The translations under genes were made by a program, and so were the position numbers. From NCBI RefSeq assembly GCF_017377855.1, contig NZ_JAFREP010000013.1:186001-250000 (forward strand): a DNA stretch of 64,000 nucleotides. Direction: 5' to 3'. This stretch comes from Acanthopleuribacter pedis (GTDB lineage: Bacteria > Acidobacteriota > Holophagae > Acanthopleuribacterales > Acanthopleuribacteraceae). Positions 9,164 to 16,700 of this stretch are shown here, one piece after another. Numbering within the stretch: the first letter of the stretch is position 1; each line of letters begins with the position of its first letter. The notes beneath the pieces are model-generated. The model worked only from the letters and a program-made list of their open reading frames with translations, was not told where the DNA came from and did no database searches.

Positions 9164-9229
9164 TTGTTCCCACAGGGTTAGGGACCCCGCTTGGACAGAT
9201 CGACCTGTCCAACCCGAACCTGGGAACAA
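9164..9229 (+). promoter_or_regulatory. Structured leader or operator before the di-haem peroxidase
   Basis: An outer stem pairs TTGTTCCC (9164-9171) with GGGAACAA (9222-9229). Inside it TTGGACAG (9191-9198) pairs with CTGTCCAA (9205-9212) around a six-base loop. Both arms are perfect 8-bp matches. The element ends 20 bases before the ribosome-binding site at 9249, so it may act as an RNA leader, or the inner palindrome may be a repressor site. No known riboswitch class was recognised. Confidence 0.45.
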
Positions 9230-9261
9230 GCACCCTCCGCCTGTATGTAGGAGACATTGCC

Positions 9262-10269
9262 ATGTGCCTAAAGGCTTTTGTTCGATCCCCCTTTCGGGGT
9301 CTGTGGTTGGTCTTGGGATTGCTGCTTATCACACCACTCGCGGCACAACCACCCATCGGTACCCCCGATGAATTTGATATTGAGTACCCGGATGACGAGG
9401 AGCCCAGCGCCGAACAGGTGGCGCTCGGCAAAACGCTGTTCTTCGACACGCGCCTTTCCGGTAAACAGAATATGTCCTGTGCCAGTTGCCACAACCCGGA
9501 TCTGGGATTCGGTGACGGCCTGGAAAAAGGCGTGGGCAGCGACGGCACCATCTTGGGCCGCAACACCCCACACCTGTACAACTTGGCCTGGAATGCCTTG
9601 TTCTTTTGGGACGGTCGCGCGGCCTCATTGGAAGAGCAGGCGCTGGGCCCGATCGAGTCGGATGTGGAGATGAACCTCCAGCTTCCCGAATTGATCAAAC
9701 GCCTGAAGGCGGTGCCCTTTTACCAAAAACACTTCGCCGAGGCCTACCCCGACCAAAAACCCGCGATTAGCGAAACCACCATCGGCCACGCCATCGCCTC
9801 GTTCGAACGCACCCTCATTTCCGATAACGCGCCGTTTGATCGATTTATGAAAGGTGAAACCGAGGCGATGTCCGAAGAAGCCCGTCGCGGCATGGCGTTG
9901 TTTTTAGGCAAGGCACGCTGCATTAACTGCCACAACGGCCCTAACTTCACCGACAACGGCTTCCACAACATCGGGGTGGCGAGCGGCGATGTCGGCCGCG
10001 CGGCGGTGCAGAAAGGCGTCACCACCCAAGGCGCCTTCAAGACACCGGGCCTACGCAATGTGTTGCTGACCGGCCCCTACATGCACGATGGTTCCATCGG
10101 TTCGTTAGGCGCGGTGGTTCAACACTACATCGACGCCCCTAAAAAAGGCGGCAAACTCTCGCCGCAAATGGAAAAAATCGAGTTAAGCGATTTGGAAATT
10201 CTAGACCTGGTGGCCTTTATGGGCGCCCTTACCGATCCGGTACCGGTCACGCCGGCAAAAGTCCCGTAA
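9262..10269 (+). CDS. Di-haem cytochrome c peroxidase family protein
   Basis: A 335-residue exported protein (signal peptide 1-29, ending PLAAQ) of the CcpA/MauG family. It has two c-type haem sites, CASCH (73-77) and CINCH (about 220), plus the family segments LFFDTRLSG, WDGRAASLEEQA, FKTPGLRN and YMHDGSIGSL. Such proteins reduce hydrogen peroxide or oxidise protein substrates in the periplasm. The frame is open from 9124; the ATG at 9262 has AGGAG eight bases upstream and begins a signal peptide, so it was chosen. A cupredoxin and a one-haem cytochrome follow as a likely operon. Confidence 0.9.
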   Translation: MCLKAFVRSPFRGLWLVLGLLLITPLAAQPPIGTPDEFDIEYPDDEEPSAEQVALGKTLFFDTRLSGKQNMSCASCHNPDLGFGDGLEKGVGSDGTILGRNTPHLYNLAWNALFFWDGRAASLEEQALGPIESDVEMNLQLPELIKRLKAVPFYQKHFAEAYPDQKPAISETTIGHAIASFERTLISDNAPFDRFMKGETEAMSEEARRGMALFLGKARCINCHNGPNFTDNGFHNIGVASGDVGRAAVQKGVTTQGAFKTPGLRNVLLTGPYMHDGSIGSLGAVVQHYIDAPKKGGKLSPQMEKIELSDLEILDLVAFMGALTDPVPVTPAKVP

Positions 10270-10296
10270 TTTTTGCCCCTATGAAGGAGAAAACCC

Positions 10297-10941
10297 ATGG
10301 TATGTGATGCATTGAACCTGCGACGGGCCGTGCTCGCCGTCGCCCTCGCCGCCGCGTTCCTCCCTTACAGCCACGCCGGCGAAATCTCGGGAACGCTTTC
10401 TTTTGTCAAGAAACCGCCCTCGGTGGTGCTGGTCTACATGGCCGACGACACAGGTGCCGATAAAGGCAAAAAACGCAAACTGGACCAGAAAGACCAGCAA
10501 TTCACCAAAAAGATGCTGGTGGCGCCCAAGGGCAGCAAAATCAGTTTCATCAATTCGGACAACACCGACCACAACGTGTACGCGGCCGACACCGACGCCG
10601 GTGCCGATTTTGACATCGGCCTGGCGCCTCCAGGCAGCACCATTGACCAAGAGGTCAATTGGGCCGAAAACGCGGTGATTCGGGTCGGCTGTAAAATCCA
10701 TCCCAAGATGCGCGCTTACGTGGCCACGGTCGACAGTCGCTACAACCAGGTGTTAGAGCTGGACCGTACCAAACAAGATCACACCTTCGCCCTGGAGGTT
10801 CCTGACACGGTCACATTGGTGCGGGTGTGGTTACCCAACTACGAGCCGGTGGAATTCACACTCGAAAAAGGCGGAGAACACAAGGTAGATCTGATTAAAA
10901 AAGGCAAGGTCTACGGAACCCTTACCGTTTCTCGTAAGTAG
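10297..10941 (+). CDS. Exported cupredoxin-like (methylamine utilisation/plastocyanin-type) protein
   Basis: A 214-residue protein with a signal peptide (to about residue 27, SHAGE) and a cupredoxin fold whose type-1 copper ligands can be read: His92 in DHNVY, Cys132, His135 and Met138 in GCKIHPKM. A C-terminal carboxypeptidase-regulatory-like beta domain appears to follow (FALEVPDTVTLVRVWLP). It is expected to be a periplasmic blue-copper electron carrier or metal-binding protein. It lies 27 bases after the di-haem peroxidase with AAGGAG before its ATG, suggesting electron transfer between the two. The partner relationship is inferred. Confidence 0.8.
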   Translation: MVCDALNLRRAVLAVALAAAFLPYSHAGEISGTLSFVKKPPSVVLVYMADDTGADKGKKRKLDQKDQQFTKKMLVAPKGSKISFINSDNTDHNVYAADTDAGADFDIGLAPPGSTIDQEVNWAENAVIRVGCKIHPKMRAYVATVDSRYNQVLELDRTKQDHTFALEVPDTVTLVRVWLPNYEPVEFTLEKGGEHKVDLIKKGKVYGTLTVSRK

Positions 10942-10950
10942 GTGAAGCCA

Positions 10951-11577
10951 ATGACATATTATGGAAGGCTGCTGATTTTTTGCCTCTGTATCGGACCGCC
11001 CTTGCCCCTGATTTGGTCGGCCTGGCAAGGCAGTGCCACACCGGAACCGACCCCACCGCCGAAAACGGGCCTGCTCACTTCTCCCGTGAGCCCCTTCAAA
11101 GCGCCGGAAGACGAGGAGCTCAAAGCCATGATCGCCGATTATCGGACCAAATGGACACGGGTTTCCGGGCTGCAATTTTCCGGCATGCATTGGGGCCAAA
11201 GTGTGTTGGTGTACATCAACCAAAAACCCGAGATCTACAAACACAACCACCTGACCTACCTGCGTGAGTTTGAGGAATTCGACGAGGACGAAGAATACGA
11301 ATACACGCCTTATCCGGTGGGAACCATCCTGCTCAAGGAAAACTTCCTGGTGAACCTGGCGGAGAAGACACAACCCCTCACCCAAACGATCATGATTAAA
11401 CGGGAAGCGGGTTATGACAAGGAAATGGGTGACTGGGAATACGTCCAAATCAGTCAGGACGGAAAACTCATTGTGCGGGGCGCGGGGAGCCGCGACGCGG
11501 CCGTTGCAGCGGTGTGCGGGAACTGCCATAAGAACCTGAGCAATCGGGATTACATCTTCCACACGGTAGGCCGATAA
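10951..11577 (+). CDS. Exported one-haem cytochrome, P460-like
   Basis: A 208-residue protein with an N-terminal membrane or signal segment and a proline-rich linker. A single c-type haem motif CGNCH (about 189-193) lies close to the C-terminus, as in cytochrome P460-type proteins, and is preceded by an ETQ/KREAGYDKEMGDWEY-like region typical of that family. The frame allows a GTG at 10942, but the ATG at 10951 has AGGTGA at better spacing and overlaps the upstream gene end by nothing. It is third in the redox cluster and is followed by a terminator. The P460 assignment is moderate; the haem is certain. Confidence 0.72.
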   Translation: MTYYGRLLIFCLCIGPPLPLIWSAWQGSATPEPTPPPKTGLLTSPVSPFKAPEDEELKAMIADYRTKWTRVSGLQFSGMHWGQSVLVYINQKPEIYKHNHLTYLREFEEFDEDEEYEYTPYPVGTILLKENFLVNLAEKTQPLTQTIMIKREAGYDKEMGDWEYVQISQDGKLIVRGAGSRDAAVAAVCGNCHKNLSNRDYIFHTVGR

Positions 11578-11593
11578 GCTTACAAAAAATAGC

Positions 11594-11626
11594 GGACGGT
11601 GTGAACTTGAGTCATACCGTCCTTTT
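11594..11626 (+). terminator. Intrinsic terminator after the redox operon
   Basis: GGACGGT (11594-11600) pairs with ACCGTCC (11616-11622) and is followed directly by TTTT. It ends the peroxidase-cupredoxin-cytochrome unit 16 bases after the last stop codon. Confidence 0.75.
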
Positions 11627-11709
11627 GCCGAAAGGCTTTGTAACCCTGTTCTTATGGTCTCTCGATCCTCTGCATCGAATCCGAATCCATCCTCGCCGGA
11701 GTTGCATTT

Positions 11710-13476
11710 ATGCTTCATTGGATCAACAGTATCCGTGTCCGCGACCGCCTCCTCATTTTGGGATTGGGCGTTGTGGCCGTGTTTATTTCGCTGAACATCT
11801 ACCAATTTCGGGATTTCCAGCACGCACGCGAAACCGTAGATCGTTTGTATTGGCAGAATTTCACAACCGCCATCGCAATTAAGGACACCCGTTACGCGGT
11901 CAGCCAAATCACAGACTCGGCCATCGCTCTTGCCTCCGAAACGGTCCTGTTTGAGGACGGAAAAAACGAAATTTTGCATCACGCCCAGGGCAATGATGTC
12001 CAGGTTGGCATTCACGGAGCCTGGAAAAGCTGGAACGACCACTACCAATCGATGGAATTCGTCATGGTGCACACCGTCAACGGCAAAGAACAAACCGTCA
12101 AAGAAAAGGAAACGGTGGAACGGTTAAAAAACCAGGTAACGGAATTTACCGAACAACTCAAGACACTGGAAGCGGCCTTGCTTGAAACCGATGAGGACGA
12201 TTTTGAGGCATCCGACATTAGCCCGATTACCAACCAAATGGCTTACTTAGGCGTCGAGTTAGAGGAAACCCTCCAGTTGGCGGTCAAGCTGGAAAATGCC
12301 AAAATTAACGCCATTCAAGACGAATTCCGTGTAAAGCTCGACGCCGATCTGACCTTCGTTTTCCGCGCGATGATCGCCATCTCGATTGCCGCCGTTTTGG
12401 CGATGTTGTGGCTGGCCCATTCCATTTCCTCGCCGCTCAAACAATTGCAGCGTGCCTTTTCCAATTTCCTGGAAACGGGTAACCTCAATCAAAAAATCAC
12501 CATCGAGCAGGGCGATGAAATCGGTGAATTAGCGCGCCACTTTAATGAGTTCATCGATAAATTGGCCGGAATCATTCACAACGTCAAAGAAAACTCCCAG
12601 GTATTGCTGGAATCGTCACGCCACCTCTCCCTGGCGGCCGACAAAATGGGCGACAATACCCAGATTGCCTCGCAACAGGTCAACGGCATTTCCTCCTTGG
12701 TCACCGAAATGAACATGCACATGGAACAAGCCCAACTGGGCACCGAGGACGTGAGCGAAAACACCACGACCTTGACCTCTTCCATGGAAAAAATGACCGA
12801 GGCGATGAACCAGATCAACCGGATCACGGAACAAGCGGCCAAAATCAGCAGTGAAGCCATGAGTAAGCTCGAGACAGCCAACGAACAAATCGCACAATTG
12901 GAGAACACCTCCACCCAGGTCACACGCATCGTTTCGACGATTGAGCAAATCGCGGACAACTGCAAAATGCTGGCGTTAAACGCGGGTATTGAGGCGGTCC
13001 GCGTCGGCGAGGTCGGTAAAGGATTTACCGTGGTCGCCAACGAGGTGAAAAACCTCAGCAAACAGACCTCGGACGAGGTCGGCATTATCGCGGCCCACAT
13101 CCAGTCGATGGTCGACGCCACGGTGAAAACGCGCGAGGCGGCGGACGGCGTCAACCAAACGATTCGCACGCTGACGGAAAACAACCAAACCATCGCACAA
13201 TCGGTCGGGCGCCATTTGGAAACCACCCATCGCGTCATGCAAACAACGCGGAGCAACGCGGGTTACCTGAGCGAGGTAACGGAAAGCGTGGAACAGGCCA
13301 ACGAATTGTTCCGCAAGGTAGCTGATCGCGATTCCCGTCACGAGGCCAACATTGCCAAGCTCCTCAAGCAGGTCGAGTCGATGTCAAGCGAGGTCAGCGT
13401 GGTGCGTAAGGACGCCAAGGAACTGGCGGAACTGGCCCAAAAATTAGACGAACAGGTCGCCGGTTTCCAAGTCTAA
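11710..13476 (+). CDS. Methyl-accepting chemotaxis protein
   Basis: A 588-residue chemoreceptor. TM1 is at about 13-33, a helical ligand-binding domain at 34-215, TM2 at about 217-240, and a HAMP domain at 240-295. A long signalling coiled coil follows, with the conserved hairpin tip EQIADNCKMLALNAGIEAVR and GEVGKGFTVVANEVKNLSKQ. The tip carries changes from the usual text (CK for TN, Val-Arg-Val for Ala-Arg-Ala), but the CheA/CheW-contacting core is intact. No che genes adjoin it and the ligand is unknown. The ATG has GGAG upstream. Its stop TAA is also the first triplet of a family A repeat. Confidence 0.93.
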   Translation: MLHWINSIRVRDRLLILGLGVVAVFISLNIYQFRDFQHARETVDRLYWQNFTTAIAIKDTRYAVSQITDSAIALASETVLFEDGKNEILHHAQGNDVQVGIHGAWKSWNDHYQSMEFVMVHTVNGKEQTVKEKETVERLKNQVTEFTEQLKTLEAALLETDEDDFEASDISPITNQMAYLGVELEETLQLAVKLENAKINAIQDEFRVKLDADLTFVFRAMIAISIAAVLAMLWLAHSISSPLKQLQRAFSNFLETGNLNQKITIEQGDEIGELARHFNEFIDKLAGIIHNVKENSQVLLESSRHLSLAADKMGDNTQIASQQVNGISSLVTEMNMHMEQAQLGTEDVSENTTTLTSSMEKMTEAMNQINRITEQAAKISSEAMSKLETANEQIAQLENTSTQVTRIVSTIEQIADNCKMLALNAGIEAVRVGEVGKGFTVVANEVKNLSKQTSDEVGIIAAHIQSMVDATVKTREAADGVNQTIRTLTENNQTIAQSVGRHLETTHRVMQTTRSNAGYLSEVTESVEQANELFRKVADRDSRHEANIAKLLKQVESMSSEVSVVRKDAKELAELAQKLDEQVAGFQV

Positions 13477-13694
13477 CCCGCCATTCTCACAAGGAATTCT
13501 GCTACGGCATTGAAATAGCTGCGATAACTTAGGTTACTTGGCTGCACCGTTGCAAAGCAACGGTGGGACAGCCTCGACGGTGCGCTGCTACGCCGAATGG
13601 TCGGCCCCGCTGCGTTTGCCCTCGGTCGTAACCTGTGTCCTCACAGCGATTTCAAAGCCTCGCGACGAATCCTTGTGAGAATTGCGGGCTAAGG
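13474..13694. repeat. Family A terminal-inverted-repeat element, copy A1 (221 bp)
   Basis: The left end TAACCCGCCATTCTCACAAGG is inverted at the right end as CCTTGTGAGAATTGCGGGCTA. The interior contains CCGTTGCAAAGCAACGG, a perfect hairpin, and blocks shared with copy A2 at 28092. The first three bases are the stop codon of the chemoreceptor. It carries no reading frame and no transposase, so it behaves like a MITE or palindromic intergenic repeat. Confidence 0.8.
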
Positions 13695-13793
13695 CGGGCG
13701 GCAAAAGGCCGTCATCGATTCAAGTGGTGCCATCTTTTGGTCTTGGTATCGTGCGTCGTTTATTGAAACGCGGTGGCGGCCGGCGGGGATTCG

Positions 13794-16700
13794 CTAATTG
13801 GGCCAGGCGGGTTCGCCGTCGTCGGCCGTGGCGGGTTTGGTGACTTCTTGGGACGCAACCGGGAACGCCAGCAGGAAGGTGGCCCCGCGCCCCTCGCCCT
13901 CGCTTTCGACCCACATACGGCCGTTCATTTCGTTGACCGAATTGGCGCAGGAGTGCAAGCCAAAGCCGTGCCCCTCGGCTTTGGTGGTAAAGCCGTGGTG
14001 GAAAATGCGTTCAAGATGGTCTGGTGCAATGCCCACGCCCACATCCTTCACCGACAAACAAACCTCCTTGTCGCTTACGCCCAAGTGGATTTGGATGCCG
14101 CGTTGGTCGTGCGGCAGGTGGTCCATCGCTTCCTTGGCGTTTTTGAGCAAATTGACGATGACGTGAACCAGCTTAACCCGTTGGATCAGCACCGGCGGGG
14201 TGGCCTGGATCGTTTTTTCGATGTGCACATGGTTGGCGGTAAGCATCAAACTCTGTAAATCCAGAGCGCTTTCCAGCACGGTTTCCAGGGAAACCCATTC
14301 ATCATGGAAACCACCGGCGGCGTAACTCTGTTGCGCCATGATCACGTCGCGAATCGAGTTGACCTTTTCGTTGAGGCGGCGTACGTGGTCGATGATTTCC
14401 GAGGACTCTTTTTTGAGGATCTGATCAAAACCCAGGTAGAAACGCATCAAATCCTTGCCCTTGGGGTCCTTGCCGATGAATTGTTCCAGGTCGTCCATGT
14501 TCTGGCGCAGCAGTTCGTTGGCGCGAAACAACCCCTGCAAACGCGAACGGTTGACGATGTCGCGGATCATCTGGCTGGCAGTGGTCACGCTGTTCAAGAT
14601 GTTGCCCACGTTGTGGAGGACCGAGGTGGCAATGTCGGCCATGCCCGCCTTGTGCGCCTTTTCCAGCAATTCTTTTTGGGCCTGCTCCAACTGTTCGGTG
14701 CGTTCGGCCACCCGTTGTTCCAGGGTTTCGTTAAGGGCACGCACCTCGGTTTCGGCGCTGATCCGTTCCTGGATCTCGTTTTTGAGCGCTTGGTTGAGTT
14801 GGTTGGTGTCCGAGTACAACCGCGCGTTTTCCAAGCTCACCGCGGCTTGGCTGAGCAGCAGGTTCAGCATGCGAATGCGGTTTTCGGTAAAGGCGTTGGT
14901 GATCAGGTTGTTTTCCAAGTACAACACGCCGCTGATGTGGTCTTTGTGGCGGATCGGGGTGCAGAGCAGCGATTTGGGGCGGCGGTTGAGAATGTAGCCG
15001 TCCTGGGTGAACAGGCCTTCCTCCGTGGCGTTGCGCAGGATGACGGTTTCACCGGTGCGCACCACATAACGCACGATGTTTTGACTCAGCAACTCCGAGC
15101 CGGCCAAGGGTTCGCTGGTTTTTTTGGTGGTGACCTCGATATCGATCACGGCCGCGGCCTCGACCATTAACCGCCCCTGGTGTTCCAGGACCAGCATGCC
15201 CCGTTCGGCCCCGGCGCTTTCCATCATGATGGTCATCATTTTGGCGATGAGCAGGTCCAAGTCGATCTCGGAGGAAATCGCCAACGCCGATTTGGAGACG
15301 GTGACCAGGTCGAAGGTATCGGCGCTGGTCACCGAACCGCCCGGCTCGGTTTCGGCCTCGCCGGTGGTGCTAAAGGTCGATTCGGTGGTCAGTGAGGAGA
15401 AGGTGTCGGCGAGGTGCCGGGTATGAACGAGTGAACGTTCCGCGCTGAGCAACAGCGGATAACGTTCTTCAATGGAGCGAAGTTTGGCGAGGGCACCGAG
15501 TCGTTGGAAACAGTAGTGGCCCTCGCGCAGGTAAAGCGCGGCGATTTTTTCCTGATCGCTTTGCAAGAAGAATTTGGCGGCGAGCACGTTGGCCAGCGCC
15601 TCGAAAAAAGGGTACTCGTTGGTTTTGGCGCATTTAACGGCGTGATCGAAGTTAAGCGCGGCGTCCGCGTAGTTCCCTTTGAGCCGCGCCCAATCCGCTT
15701 GCATCAAATAATGAAGGTGTTCGAAGTTGAGCGGACAATGCTGGGCCCATCTCCCCATGCGCTTGAGGTCCTTCTTCATCGATTTCCAGGCTGATTTGCG
15801 CTCCTTGGGTTCCAACACGGCCATCAGTTGCGACAGCGTGAGAAAGCTGTACAGGCACGTCATCACCGAGCTAATGAGGCCCAAAAAACCCCGTTCGAGG
15901 GGCCGCAACTTTTCCAACCAAAACAAGGCGCCGCGGTAATCTTCGTAGAGAAAGTGCAGTTCCATTTTGATGAGGTAGTAATTGGCCAAACCGGTGGTGA
16001 AGGTTGAAGCCTCCATTTCTTCAAGCAGTTTGTCCTCATCAAAGTTGGCGTCGCTTAAACTGTAAGGTCCCTTGGTGGTGGCGGTTAGGTTGAGGCGGCG
16101 CTGCTGTAACAAGCGCGCGATGCGGTCGGCGTCCTGGTAACGGTTCTCGCGAATAATGTTGATGTAGGTTTGTGCCTCGGCGATTTCAGCACCCAAATCC
16201 ATGCCGGGATCCCAACCGGTGTAGAAGATACAGGCAAAGGAGGTGTACATGAGATCCCCGGATTGGAGGCCGACATGGATGGCGCGCTTGAAATACTTGC
16301 GGCGGTACTTCCAATGTTCGTTCCAAGGCAGGATGGTCAGGGCGAACACGGTCATGATTTTGCAATCGAAGCGGATATCGTCGAATTTGCGGTTAAGCGC
16401 CAAACCCAACTTGCCAAAGCGGTACCCTCGCGTGTAGCTGCCCATGGCGCCGGTCAAAATCAAGCCGTAGGTGGTGAAGGTACTGGCGGCCTCGGGGCAG
16501 TTCCCGTATTTGAGGAACATGTTGAGGCGAATCAGGTTGGCCAGCACGAGCAAGTTCTGATCGCGGGTCAGGTAACCGATCAGGGCGATTTCCATCAGGA
16601 TATTGGTGACCAGTTGGGCGCGCGAATCCACCATTAGTTTGCGCTGCATCAAGTCCTCGGGCCGCACGCCGCGCAAGTTCCATTGGGAAACGGCCAACTG

